Source of the DNA: Pedobacter heparinus DSM 2366
Lineage (GTDB): Bacteria > Bacteroidota > Bacteroidia > Sphingobacteriales > Sphingobacteriaceae
Direction: 5' to 3'
Assembly (NCBI RefSeq): GCF_000023825.1
Contig: NC_013061.1
Span: 4,588,001 to 4,652,000, forward strand
DNA length: 64,000 nt
Shown: piece after piece, positions 17,508 to 26,396 of the stretch
Layout of the letters: every line of letters starts with the position of its first letter
Position numbering within the stretch: the stretch's first letter is position 1
Notes under the pieces: model-generated
The model's input: only the letters and a program-made list of their open reading frames with translations
Databases searched by the model: none
What the model was told of the DNA's origin: nothing
Position numbers and translations under genes: made by a program

Positions 17508-18725
17508 TTAACCTCTTAGCGGGGCTGCTGTATGCCTTCCTTCAGTGTTGCTATAAATTTTCAGACGTTGCCCCGGAACAATTGTTGATCCTTTTAGATT
17601 GTTCCAGACCTTCAGGTCCTGTACCTCTACATGATATTTATTGGCGATACCGATCAGGCTCTGACCAGGGGCTACTTTGTGGTACACAATCGGAGATTTA
17701 CGTTCAGCTTTAGACTTCCGCTTCAACTGGTTGTCATTTGACGCCAGTATAATGTGTTTATCCACATCGGCTTCTGTCTCGTTCAGCAATTCGTATACCC
17801 TGGTAAAACTGGCCAGGCTCACCTTCGGTAAAATCACCCGTTTTGGCGAAAGCTCAGAACCGTTTACAATCTTCTTCTTATAAGAGGGATTCAGACTCCA
17901 CAACTCTTCTACTTCTATATTCAGGGCCTCTGCCAATGAAGGGAGAGAAACAAAACGGTTCACCTGGATGGTGTCTGTATTTTTAAGAAAAACCGTACGT
18001 TGCGCCTTAATTTCATGTTTTCCTGAATAGTTCATCACATACACAGCCGCAATAAAGGCCGGCACATAATTTCTTGTCTCCATAGGCAAAAAGCGTCTGA
18101 TCTCCCAGAAATCCCTGGAATCTGCCTTTGCAATTGCACGGTTTACATTTCCCATTCCGCAGTTGTAGGCTGCAATTGCCAGCAACCAGTCGCCCAGTTC
18201 TTCATAAGCATCTCTGAAATATGCCGCAGCTGCATAGCTGGCCTGTATAGGGTCTTTACGTTCATCCACAAAGTTATCCATATTCAGTCCATACCCCTTA
18301 GCTGTAGCAAACATAAACTGCCATAAGCCGGTTGCCCCAACCCTCGAAACTGCGTGTGGGTTCATCGAGGATTCAATGATTGGCAGGTATTTGATCTCTT
18401 CCGGAATGTTATAGCTTTTTAAAGCCTTTTCAAAGATTGGGAAATAATAGCCCGAAAGCCCAAGCATTTTGCCCATCATATCTTTACGGCCTGCATAAAT
18501 ATCAATGTACTTCTGTACATATTCATTGTAGCTTAGCGGAACTATTTTCTGAATAGAATCCAACCTGGCCTTATACATGTAATTGTGGTTATAAAAAGTT
18601 GTTGCTTCTTCAACAACAGGCACATAGGTTGTATCTGTAATCTGCAGCATACGTTGCTGTGCAGCTGCCGTAAAGCAGGTGAAAGCCAAAATACAATAAG
18701 ATACAAAGCGTACTATTAGTCTCAT
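17508..18725 (-). CDS. MltD-like membrane-bound lytic transglycosylase with LysM
   Basis: About 405 residues from the ATG at 18725. A longer in-frame start at 18752 would put nine residues before the signal peptide MRLIVRFVSYCILAFTCFTA, so I use 18725. The SLT domain spans about 95-230: the catalytic glutamate is in LPIIESSMNPHAVSRVGATG (about E118), followed by GLWQFM and AAYNCGMGNVNRA. A degenerate LysM-like stretch (about 250-310) and a clear C-terminal LysM (YHKVAPGQSLIGIANKY onward) bind peptidoglycan. It cleaves glycan strands in the periplasm. It lies 77 bases downstream of gatA on the same strand. Confidence 0.9.
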   Translation of the reverse strand: MRLIVRFVSYCILAFTCFTAAAQQRMLQITDTTYVPVVEEATTFYNHNYMYKARLDSIQKIVPLSYNEYVQKYIDIYAGRKDMMGKMLGLSGYYFPIFEKALKSYNIPEEIKYLPIIESSMNPHAVSRVGATGLWQFMFATAKGYGLNMDNFVDERKDPIQASYAAAAYFRDAYEELGDWLLAIAAYNCGMGNVNRAIAKADSRDFWEIRRFLPMETRNYVPAFIAAVYVMNYSGKHEIKAQRTVFLKNTDTIQVNRFVSLPSLAEALNIEVEELWSLNPSYKKKIVNGSELSPKRVILPKVSLASFTRVYELLNETEADVDKHIILASNDNQLKRKSKAERKSPIVYHKVAPGQSLIGIANKYHVEVQDLKVWNNLKGSTIVPGQRLKIYSNTEGRHTAAPLRG

Positions 18726-18802
18726 AGGCACAATATTTATTAAGTCTGCCACAGGCCTCTTTTCCCGTACTACAAGCTTATGATGGTTTTTGGTTCATTG
18801 GT

Positions 18803-20272
18803 TTAATTGGTCAGTTGCCTGGCATTTAAAAAGTTATGAGCTAAAGACAACAGGTCCTGCTCTCCAAAATGTCTGGCCATCAACTGAACACTTAACGGTA
18901 AACCTGAATAATTATTGCCCAAAGGGACAGCAATTGCAGGAATACCTGTTAACGAGGCCAGTACTGTAAATATATCAGCCATGTACATCACCAAAGGATC
19001 GTCAATATTTTCTCCTATTTTAAAGGCGGGTGTTGGTGCTACTGGGCTTATTATCACGTCAAACCGGGTTAGCAGTTCTTCCATTTTCTCTCTGATCAGC
19101 CTCCTCACCTGCTGTGCTTTCTGGTAATAAGCATCGTAATATCCTGCACTTAAAACAAATGTCCCCAATAAAATCCGGCGTTTCACTTCCTCACCAAAAC
19201 CTTCAGCCCGCGATAATTTATAAAGTTCATTCAGGCTAGTTGCTTCCATGTTGCGATGCCCGTAATGTACCCCATCGTAGCGTGACAGGTTCGAGGAAGC
19301 CTCGGCTGTAGTCAGCACATAATAAGCTGGCACCAGGTAATCGAGCAGATCAAAAGAAACAAACTCAATCGTATGTCCCTGTTCCTTTAATTCGCCGATG
19401 GCATTTAATATTGCATTTTTGATATCCGTATCCAGCGCTTCACTTTCCAAAGTCTCCTTCAAAACAGCAATTTTTTTCTTTTTAAACGTACCTTTCCCGA
19501 AAGCAGCACTGTCTGCAAGCAGGCCGGCCTGATAATCAGGCACCGGCAATTTGGCTACCGTGCTGTCATAATCATCTGCACCAGCTAAAACTTCCAGTAA
19601 AACTGAAGCATCACCAACTGAAGAAGTAATGGTACCTACCTGATCAAAGGATGAAGCATAAGCAATTACGCCATATCTTGAAATCCGCCCATAAGTAGGC
19701 TTTAAACCTATACAACCACAAAATGCAGCAGGCTGTCTTACCGAACCTCCGGTGTCTGTTCCTAAAGCAGAAAGGCAAAGATCGGCCTGTACAGCAACAG
19801 CCGAACCTCCTGATGAACCTCCGGCGACTTTTTCACTGTCGGCCGCATTTTTAACCGGCCCATAATACGAAGTTTCATTAGAGCCGCCCATCGCAAACTC
19901 ATCGCAGTTCAGTCTGCCAATGATCACAGCATCCTCAGCAATCAGACGTTCAACAACTGTGGCAGAATAAGGGGAAACAAAACCTTCCAGCATTTTAGAA
20001 GAGGCACTAACCTGATGGTCTTTATAACAGATATTGTCTTTTATACCAATCACCATACCTGCCAGTTTACCCGCTGTTCCCTGTGCTATCTTTTCCTGTA
20101 CCAGTTTAGCCTGGTTTGTTGCAGAATAAAAAAACACCTCATTAAAGGCATTGAGGTGTTGATGTTTTTCTATCTGCTTAAAATAATAGTCCAATAAGTC
20201 AGGTAAACTAAGCTCTTTTTGCTCAATAAGGCTTTGTATCTCTTTTAAGGAGTTATACTTCTTCAAAATCAA
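18803..20272 (-). CDS. gatA: Aspartyl/glutamyl-tRNA amidotransferase subunit A
   Basis: 489 residues. Amidase-signature triad: Lys in GIKDN (about 78), Ser in GGSSGGS (about 153) and the nucleophile Ser in GTDTGGSVRQPAAFCG (about 177). GatA frees ammonia from glutamine so that GatCAB can convert mischarged Glu-tRNA(Gln) or Asp-tRNA(Asn). No ATG opens the ORF: after the in-frame stop at 20288-20290 the only starts are TTG at 20272 and TTG at 20266, the latter giving (M)KKYNSLKEIQ. gatB and gatC are not adjacent. It lies 36 bases after the TatA-family genes. Confidence 0.94.
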   Translation of the reverse strand: MILKKYNSLKEIQSLIEQKELSLPDLLDYYFKQIEKHQHLNAFNEVFFYSATNQAKLVQEKIAQGTAGKLAGMVIGIKDNICYKDHQVSASSKMLEGFVSPYSATVVERLIAEDAVIIGRLNCDEFAMGGSNETSYYGPVKNAADSEKVAGGSSGGSAVAVQADLCLSALGTDTGGSVRQPAAFCGCIGLKPTYGRISRYGVIAYASSFDQVGTITSSVGDASVLLEVLAGADDYDSTVAKLPVPDYQAGLLADSAAFGKGTFKKKKIAVLKETLESEALDTDIKNAILNAIGELKEQGHTIEFVSFDLLDYLVPAYYVLTTAEASSNLSRYDGVHYGHRNMEATSLNELYKLSRAEGFGEEVKRRILLGTFVLSAGYYDAYYQKAQQVRRLIREKMEELLTRFDVIISPVAPTPAFKIGENIDDPLVMYMADIFTVLASLTGIPAIAVPLGNNYSGLPLSVQLMARHFGEQDLLSLAHNFLNARQLTN

Positions 20273-20308
20273 GAATACATTATAAAATTAAAAAATCGGA
20301 TTGGTAAC

Positions 20309-20512
20309 CTACAAAGGTTTTTTAGTAGGATTCTGTTCTACCGTTTCCTCATCATTACCATCTTTCCCGTCTTTAAATTCTTTAATTCCTTTTCCAAGCC
20401 CACGCATCAGTTCAGGAATTTTTTTACCGCCAAAAAGTAATAATACTATTACTACGATAACAGCAATCTCTCCGCCGCCCAATCCAAAAGCTAATATTGT
20501 TGTGTCAAACAT
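20309..20512 (-). CDS. tatA: Twin-arginine translocase subunit, TatA/E family (short)
   Basis: 67 residues: a short N-terminal membrane helix (IAVIVVIVLLLF) followed at once by FGGKKIPELMRGLGKGIKEFKDG, the amphipathic-helix signature of TatA/E, and a short charged tail. TatA forms the Tat pore that moves folded proteins across the inner membrane. It is 6 bases downstream of a longer paralogue. No tatC is in the window. Confidence 0.9.
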   Translation of the reverse strand: MFDTTILAFGLGGGEIAVIVVIVLLLFGGKKIPELMRGLGKGIKEFKDGKDGNDEETVEQNPTKKPL

Positions 20513-20518
20513 GATATT

Positions 20519-20941
20519 TTAGTTAAAGTTTTTTTTATCTGTGTCTATTTTATCTTTACCAGCTTCATCAACATGTTCAACATGCTCAGCCGTATCTTCT
20601 TTCTTTTCTAAATTTATCCCTTCCTTATGAGGCTCATCCTGGGCTACATACGTATTTTCATTGGGTGTATAATCGTAAGGATGAGGCCTGTTGCTGTCGT
20701 CATCATTAATGGCCGATTTAATGTCATTGATCTCATCTGTTATACCTACGGAATTTATGTTTCTGTGGATTTCACGCTTTACGCCTTCCGAAGCATCCTT
20801 AAAATCCCTCAAACCTTTTCCAAGCCCTCTTGCCAGTTCAGGTAATTTTTTACCTCCAAACAACAAAAGTACCACAGCAAGGATCAGCATTATCTCTCCT
20901 CCGCCCATATTTAAGAATTCCACTAACGTGCCTGTATACAT
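20519..20941 (-). CDS. Twin-arginine translocase TatA/B-family protein with long acidic tail
   Basis: 140 residues. The N-terminus repeats the pattern of its neighbour (GGGEIMLILAVVLLLFGGKKLPELARGLGKGLRDFKDA), then a hydrophilic tail of about 85 residues rich in Asp, Glu and Lys. Length and tail resemble TatB, while the FGGKKLPELARGLGKG core is TatA-like, so I leave the symbol empty. It is the first gene of the pair and has a good promoter at 20970-21000. Confidence 0.85.
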   Translation of the reverse strand: MYTGTLVEFLNMGGGEIMLILAVVLLLFGGKKLPELARGLGKGLRDFKDASEGVKREIHRNINSVGITDEINDIKSAINDDDSNRPHPYDYTPNENTYVAQDEPHKEGINLEKKEDTAEHVEHVDEAGKDKIDTDKKNFN

Positions 20942-20969
20942 CTCAACTCTGTTTTAACTTACAATAACA

Positions 20970-21000
20970 CAAACTTAGCAAATATTGTTGCCAATAACAA
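20970..21000 (-). promoter_or_regulatory. Bacteroidota-type promoter of the tatA-family pair
   Basis: On the minus strand TAAGTTTG (20977-20970) matches TAnnTTTG, with TTG at 21000-20998 placed 20 bases upstream. The leader to the first ATG (20941) would be about 25 bases. Confidence 0.6.
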
Positions 21001-21051
21001 TATTACGATCTCTCTGATACCTTTTAAAAAGCTATAAGTAAAAGGAAATAA

Positions 21052-22341
21052 TTATTTTGCTATCCAGGCAGCGGGATTTTGTGCCGCAGTTCCCCTGTAA
21101 ATCTGAAATTGCAACTCCGGCACATCACCCGAAGAAGCCACAGTGCCAATGTTCTGTTTGGTGGTCACATCATCGCCTGCGCTTACGCTTACCGACCTTA
21201 AATTCTGGTAAACTGTAAAAAATTGCCCGTGTTTGATCAATATATAATACCGGCCAAGTGCGTTCCCTACTTTGGTCACCTTCCCATTAAATACAGCACG
21301 TACACCGGCCCCTTCTGCAGTCTGGATGGTTACCCCGGCATTGTCATAACTGGCCTGTCCCTCCTTATGCTTTCCAAAGCTTTCCGTGATCGATCCCGCA
21401 GCCACCGGCCAGGGCAGTGAACCGCGGTTACTTTCAAAAGCTGCTGATAAACGTGCCGCCTCTGGTGTTGCCGCCATATACCCCCCGCTGCTTTCTTTAG
21501 GTTTGGCAACAGGCGCTGCCGGTACAGGTCTGTTCTCGGCCCTTGCTTTTGCCGCGGCGGCGGCGGCAGCTTTTGCAGCAGCAGCCCTCGCCGCTTCTTC
21601 AGCACGTTTACGCTCCAAAGCGATCTCGCGTGCAATTGCAGCACGGATACTCCTGTCAAGCTGCGCCTGCTGTTTTTTTCGCGTAGCTATATCCTGCCGG
21701 TATTGCTTTTCCTGCTTGCTGTACTTGCTCAGTACGGCCGACTGTTGTGATTTATTCTTACCCAGTTTGTCCTTCTCGTTCTCCTGCTCATGCAATAAAC
21801 TGCTTTTCTCCTTCAGGTTCTTATCCAGCACCACAATCTTATAATTCAGGTCTTTTTGCGTGCCCTGTATATAACCTGCCTGTTTTTTACGGTATTGACC
21901 AAATTGCTGTAAATATTTGATCCTTTTGTAAGCCTGGTTAAAATCTTTGGCAGCAAAAATAAACATCATTTTATCATAAGCATTCTTGTTCCGCTGTGCA
22001 AACCTTATCATCGCTGCATATTCTTTCTTCAGCTGGTTCAGTTGACCTTTTAAAGTAATTACAGTATTGGTATTTTCGTGGATCTGGTTATCCAGGTTCT
22101 TGATCTCAGAGTTGATCACCGTGATCTTATCCTGCATCAGCTTGATTTTGGTATTCAAGGCATTGATCTGACCTAAGGTAAGTTTCTTGTTATTGGCCGT
22201 TTTGTTCAGGTTTCGCTGCAAAAGTTCAATTTCTCTTTGTATGGCTTCTTTTTTTCTTTTGAGTTCCGAACTGCTTTGTGCACGCACAAGGGATACGGAG
22301 AATATAAATAATAAAAGTAAAAGGGATTTGTTTAACTTCAT
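21052..22341 (-). CDS. EnvC-like coiled-coil protein with degenerate M23 (LytM) domain
   Basis: 429 residues. Signal peptide (MKLNKSLLLLLFIFSVSLVRAQ), a long coiled coil (about 25-245), an alanine-rich linker (about 245-275) and a C-terminal M23 fold (about 310-429). The usual zinc ligands are missing: the HxxxD position reads SYDNAGV, and the YxH of the HGxxxTxYxH motif reads HGQFFTVYQNL. This is how EnvC and NlpD look; they activate cell-wall amidases rather than cut peptidoglycan. So the likely role is a periplasmic amidase activator in cell separation. It ends the eight-gene operon running from 28.5 kb. Confidence 0.88.
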   Translation of the reverse strand: MKLNKSLLLLLFIFSVSLVRAQSSSELKRKKEAIQREIELLQRNLNKTANNKKLTLGQINALNTKIKLMQDKITVINSEIKNLDNQIHENTNTVITLKGQLNQLKKEYAAMIRFAQRNKNAYDKMMFIFAAKDFNQAYKRIKYLQQFGQYRKKQAGYIQGTQKDLNYKIVVLDKNLKEKSSLLHEQENEKDKLGKNKSQQSAVLSKYSKQEKQYRQDIATRKKQQAQLDRSIRAAIAREIALERKRAEEAARAAAAKAAAAAAAKARAENRPVPAAPVAKPKESSGGYMAATPEAARLSAAFESNRGSLPWPVAAGSITESFGKHKEGQASYDNAGVTIQTAEGAGVRAVFNGKVTKVGNALGRYYILIKHGQFFTVYQNLRSVSVSAGDDVTTKQNIGTVASSGDVPELQFQIYRGTAAQNPAAWIAK

Positions 22342-22363
22342 CGGGTCAAAAGTATAAAAAAAA

Positions 22364-23155
22364 TCAGTTTATTACTTCATACTTCTTAGGAACACTAAAC
22401 GGAAAATCAAGTGGAACATTGCGTTCAATCTTTGAAAAATCGAGCTGAATGTCTACCTGTTTTATCCCTGCCAACGAACTGATCTGCATATTGGAAGGGA
22501 AAAGTTCGTCAATTACTTTCTGGTAATCCCCATACACAACCTTTAAAGCTTTGCCCGATTTCATATCGTTCAGATTGTTCTCGCTAACTTTCAATAAAGT
22601 ATTGAACACTACCCTGTAAGCCAGATCCTGCTGCTGCCCCTTTAGCTCCCAAACTCCATTCTGCTCCCCCAGTTCCGATTGTGCTACCATAAAATCATCA
22701 ATGGTATTTCCGGAAAGTACCGATTGCAGCAATTTAAAGCTCACCTGCTTATTGGTATAGGCATGCACATAATCAAAAGGCTTTTTCAGGTATACCCCCT
22801 GAAAATTGTTCCTCACCTTAATGCTGTCAGGTGTAATTAAAACACGGGCTACCTCTATCCCTGCAATTGCAGTTACACTTACCCAGATCATTTCATCTTT
22901 TTTGATCTTAATGTTCATGTTCACATTGTTGCTGTTCCCATTGATGCTAAGACTCGCCTTCCCTTTTAAAGAGAGGGTATTAAAAGAAAGATCGTTTTTT
23001 TTCAGCATGGCCAGGTTCTCAGATTTCCTGTTGTTTACCACAGCGGTTCCGCCTGTTTTTGGTACAGCAACTATTGCTTTTTTAGCCTTACAGGCCAGTA
23101 AACCTGTCGAAATCAATACTGCGCAAATCCATTTATTCCAAATACTTCCGTTCAT
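22364..23155 (-). CDS. DUF4292-type lipoprotein
   Basis: 263 residues. The N-terminus has a lipobox (ISTGLLACKAKK, Cys about 22). The body resembles the DUF4292 family of Bacteroidota: KGKASLSINGNSNNVNMNIKIKKDEMIWVSVTA and a later LPSNM-like stretch, a fold related to LolA/LolB-type lipoprotein carriers. Known for the family: outer-envelope lipoprotein, function unproven. It overlaps the upstream TPR gene by 23 bases and sits 22 bases before the EnvC-like gene, an order often kept in this phylum. Confidence 0.82.
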   Translation of the reverse strand: MNGSIWNKWICAVLISTGLLACKAKKAIVAVPKTGGTAVVNNRKSENLAMLKKNDLSFNTLSLKGKASLSINGNSNNVNMNIKIKKDEMIWVSVTAIAGIEVARVLITPDSIKVRNNFQGVYLKKPFDYVHAYTNKQVSFKLLQSVLSGNTIDDFMVAQSELGEQNGVWELKGQQQDLAYRVVFNTLLKVSENNLNDMKSGKALKVVYGDYQKVIDELFPSNMQISSLAGIKQVDIQLDFSKIERNVPLDFPFSVPKKYEVIN

Positions 23156-24185
23156 TGATCTTTTTGTTTAATTTTTCAGAACTGTTCCCTGCCGCTTTCG
23201 ACTTTTTCCATTGCAGCAATGCCTGGGCAGGCTCTCCTTTCAAAAACAAAACATCGCCATAAAGCTCCATATAAAGCGCATTTCCTTCATCCAGCTGCAA
23301 GGCAGTTTCGATATTTGTCAGGGCTTCCGCATAATTACTTATATGTTGCAGGGCTACAGCCTTATAATAATACAGAACTGCCTGACTAGGATATAAAGAT
23401 AAAGCTTCATCTGCTGTTTTTAAAGCCTCGGCATATAAACCCAGTACCACTTCAATATGTATTGCACGTTCCCAGGCCATATAAATCTGATCGGTATTTT
23501 TAAGTATTGATTTAAACTGGGCCATTGCCCCTTTCAGATCGCCCTGCCTGTACAATTTTTCGCCAAGTACCAGCATTGTTTGTTCCGGGCTCAGCGAGGC
23601 TGCTGCCTGATGGCCCTCATTTTGTCCACCTGCAGTATCATCCTTTTCCATCGTTACCCGTTGCCTGGCATGGTTCAGTGCTTCAGAATTGCCGAATTTT
23701 TTTTCCAGCTCATCATAACCTTTCATAGCGGCGTCTGTATTCCCAGCCAGTAGCCAGGCGTTAGACCGGTCGTAATAATAGGCCTCCTTATCCGGTGCAA
23801 GCCTGATCATCTGGTTCAGAACCTCTACCAGAGCTTCCATATCGCCCTTTCGTTTATACAACTCAGCCATCAGCATCCAGTACCACACATTGTTACCATC
23901 AGCAACAAGGGCTTTTTTTATGGCCATTTCAGCTTCAAAAAGTTTATTCTGCCGGTAGTTCATTACCGCAATTTCATAGTGGACGGCTGCATTGTTAGGG
24001 TCTAGCACCAGTATTTTGGTAAAACTTTCATTGGCCCTGCTATAATCCTCGTTCAACTTATCACGCAGGCCGGCAAAAAAAAGCGTTTTCACGAGATTAC
24101 TATCTACATATCCCTGCACAGGCTGCTGCGCCCGTACTGCAGGTATATAGCTCAGCAAAATCAATAAAAATACTTTTCCTTTCAT
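23133..24185 (-). CDS. Secreted tetratricopeptide-repeat protein
   Basis: 350 residues. A signal peptide (MKGKVFLLILLSYIPAVRAQ) precedes at least seven TPR units, for example YSRANESFTKILVLDPNNAAVHYEIA, then KLFEAEMAIKKALVADGNNVW, and near the end YAEALTNIETALQLDEGNALY. TPR proteins act as periplasmic scaffolds. Its place between dut and the DUF4292 lipoprotein suggests envelope assembly, but no partner is shown. It lies 5 bases after dut and overlaps the next gene by 23 bases. Confidence 0.85.
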   Translation of the reverse strand: MKGKVFLLILLSYIPAVRAQQPVQGYVDSNLVKTLFFAGLRDKLNEDYSRANESFTKILVLDPNNAAVHYEIAVMNYRQNKLFEAEMAIKKALVADGNNVWYWMLMAELYKRKGDMEALVEVLNQMIRLAPDKEAYYYDRSNAWLLAGNTDAAMKGYDELEKKFGNSEALNHARQRVTMEKDDTAGGQNEGHQAAASLSPEQTMLVLGEKLYRQGDLKGAMAQFKSILKNTDQIYMAWERAIHIEVVLGLYAEALKTADEALSLYPSQAVLYYYKAVALQHISNYAEALTNIETALQLDEGNALYMELYGDVLFLKGEPAQALLQWKKSKAAGNSSEKLNKKINERKYLE

Positions 24186-24190
24186 GCAGT

Positions 24191-24622
24191 TTATTTACCG
24201 GTATGCCCGTAACCACCGGCACCCCTTTCCGTTCCACTTAGTTCTTCAACCACATTCCACACAGCGGTCTCATGCTTTGCAATTACCATTTGTGCAATCC
24301 TGTCGCCATTGTTCACCACAAAATCCGTATCCGATAAATTCACCAGCAACACTTTAAGCTCTCCGCGATAATCCGCATCTATCGTCCCTGGTGCGTTCAC
24401 AATACTGATGCCATGTTTATAGGCCAGGCCGCTACGCGGGCGGATCTGGGCCTCATAGCCTACAGGCAGTTCTATGTACAAACCTGTTGGCACCAGTACC
24501 CGCTGCAACGGTTTTATCGTAATTTCTGTTTCTATAAAAGCACGTAAGTCCATCCCTGCAGCATGGGCAGTTTCATATTGTGGCAGCGGGTGCCCGGAAT
24601 TGTTAATGATATTTATGTTCAT
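24191..24622 (-). CDS. dut: dUTP diphosphatase
   Basis: 143 residues with all five trimeric dUTPase motifs in order: AGMDLRA, RPRSGLA, GTIDADYRGE, GDRIAQMVI and the C-terminal GTERGAGGYGHTGK. It hydrolyses dUTP to dUMP, keeping uracil out of DNA and feeding thymidylate synthesis. It overlaps the flippase gene by 4 bases (ATGA), so translation is probably coupled. Confidence 0.97.
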   Translation of the reverse strand: MNINIINNSGHPLPQYETAHAAGMDLRAFIETEITIKPLQRVLVPTGLYIELPVGYEAQIRPRSGLAYKHGISIVNAPGTIDADYRGELKVLLVNLSDTDFVVNNGDRIAQMVIAKHETAVWNVVEELSGTERGAGGYGHTGK

Positions 24623-26118
24623 CGTTTTTTTAATATAAGTTTCAACTGATCCTTTTCAAAATAAATAATGCCGGCGAAAAAAACCAGAAGCATGGTATTA
24701 CCAATATAAATATTTCGGTTAAATACCCAAAAAGAAAGCACTACCAACAGTACCGAAACCAGCAGATAGGTGATCATCCTTTTCAAGTCATAAGGTATGG
24801 GATAGTGTTTTTGTCCAAGTACATAAGAAATCACCATCATTACAAAATAGGCCAGCATAGACACCCATGCAGAACCCATATAGCTATATTTCGGAATCAG
24901 CACAAAATTCATCACTATAGTTATAACGGCGCCAACGACAGAAATGTATAAACCGAACCTGGTTTGATCCGATAAGCGGTACCAGATAGATAAGTTCATA
25001 TAAATACCCAGGCATACGTAACCAAAAAGCAGGTAGGGTACCGCAGGTAAGCCCACCCAATATTCGGCTATATGTGCCTTATCCCTGCTTATGAAATATT
25101 TGAGCAGCTCTATATTCGCAATCAATCCTACAAATAAAAGCGCCAATGCAATTACAAAATAATGCAAAATCAGTGCATAAGTATTTTTGGCGTTTGCATT
25201 TTTTGCGTAGCTAAAAAAGAAAGGTTCTGCCCCTAATCTGAATGCTGTAATAAATATGCTCATGAAAACTGCGATTTTACAGACAGCACCATAAATACCT
25301 ACCTCATGATCAGCAATATGCTCTGGTAAAAGTTCACTTAAAACAATTTTGTCAAGGTTTTCGTTCACGATGAAGGACAGGTTGGCCACCAGGATAGGCC
25401 AGGAATATCTGAACATCTTCGCAAAAAGCGCTCTGTCAAACCTGAGTTGCAGCTTAAAAAACTCGGGTAGCAACAACAGAAAGGTAACCAAACTGGCAAT
25501 TAAGTTAGAAATGAACACATAACCCACCCATTTTTCCCGATACCACGAAACCAGCCAGTCGGCCATTGGCCATTCGTGTTTAATGATGGCTGGTACCACA
25601 AAAATAAACAACAAGTTAAAGCCTACAAAGCTTCCGATATTCAGGAACTTAACCACACTGTACTTAAAGGCCCGGTCTTCTGCCCTTAATTTAGCAAAGG
25701 GAATTACGCAAATGGCATCAACAAATAAAATACCGATAAAATATTGCACATACTTTTTGTAATCAGCAAGCTGTGCCGGGTCAGCAGAAAGATATCTGGC
25801 AATTGGATTTACAAAAACAAAACCGGTGATCAGGAATAGCAGCGAGATAAAAACAATGCATAAAAACGAGTTATTGTACACTTCTTGTTTTTTGTCTTCA
25901 TGCTTGTTCAAGTACCTGAAATAAGTACTTTCCATACCGAAAGCCAATACTGCATTGATCATTGATGCATAGGCATACATCTTTGTAAAGATGCCATAAG
26001 TAGCCGAAGGATAGGCCCTGGTAAACAGAGGGGTCAAAATAAAATTAAATAGCCGCGAAAAGACTGTACTGATGCCATATACGGCCGTTTGTCCCAAAAA
26101 CTTTTTTAATACCGACAT
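24619..26118 (-). CDS. Polysaccharide/lipid flippase of the MOP (Wzx-like) superfamily
   Basis: 499 residues with about 12-14 membrane helices spread over the whole length. The N-terminus LGQTAVYGISTVFSRLFNFILTPLFTRAY is typical of Wzx/RfbX-type oligosaccharide flippases. These move undecaprenyl-linked sugars or related lipids across the inner membrane. In this conserved gene order (flippase-dut-TPR-DUF4292-M23) the substrate is unknown and no glycosyltransferases are close by. It overlaps dut by 4 bases and the acylphosphatase gene by 1 base. Confidence 0.88.
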   Translation of the reverse strand: MSVLKKFLGQTAVYGISTVFSRLFNFILTPLFTRAYPSATYGIFTKMYAYASMINAVLAFGMESTYFRYLNKHEDKKQEVYNNSFLCIVFISLLFLITGFVFVNPIARYLSADPAQLADYKKYVQYFIGILFVDAICVIPFAKLRAEDRAFKYSVVKFLNIGSFVGFNLLFIFVVPAIIKHEWPMADWLVSWYREKWVGYVFISNLIASLVTFLLLLPEFFKLQLRFDRALFAKMFRYSWPILVANLSFIVNENLDKIVLSELLPEHIADHEVGIYGAVCKIAVFMSIFITAFRLGAEPFFFSYAKNANAKNTYALILHYFVIALALLFVGLIANIELLKYFISRDKAHIAEYWVGLPAVPYLLFGYVCLGIYMNLSIWYRLSDQTRFGLYISVVGAVITIVMNFVLIPKYSYMGSAWVSMLAYFVMMVISYVLGQKHYPIPYDLKRMITYLLVSVLLVVLSFWVFNRNIYIGNTMLLVFFAGIIYFEKDQLKLILKKR

Positions 26119-26396
26119 TATTTTTTCAGGATTACAAAATCAGTAAAATGTTTCGGTTCGGCCATCTCAACGGCACAATTTTCCACTTTTGCCCTGTCTG
26201 GCCCGTCATTGCACCATTCCAAAAATGAATCCAGCTCCCATTGTTCCCCTTCGGCCTCAATATAGACCGAACCATCAGGCTCATTCCGCACAAAACCTTT
26301 AATTCCCGATTGGTCGGCCACATATTTTGTTGTCTCCCTGAAAGTTACGCCCTGCACTTTTCCAGTAATTTTTATATTTAAATGTATTTTCTTCAT
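26118..26396 (-). CDS. Acylphosphatase
   Basis: 92 residues, the normal size. It has the family signature GKVQGVTFRETTKYVAD with catalytic Arg at about 20 and NEPDGSVYIEAEG with catalytic Asn at about 38. It hydrolyses acyl phosphates such as acetyl phosphate or 1,3-bisphosphoglycerate in the cytosol; the physiological substrate is uncertain. It is chained by short overlaps to the genes on both sides. Confidence 0.95.
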   Translation of the reverse strand: MKKIHLNIKITGKVQGVTFRETTKYVADQSGIKGFVRNEPDGSVYIEAEGEQWELDSFLEWCNDGPDRAKVENCAVEMAEPKHFTDFVILKK

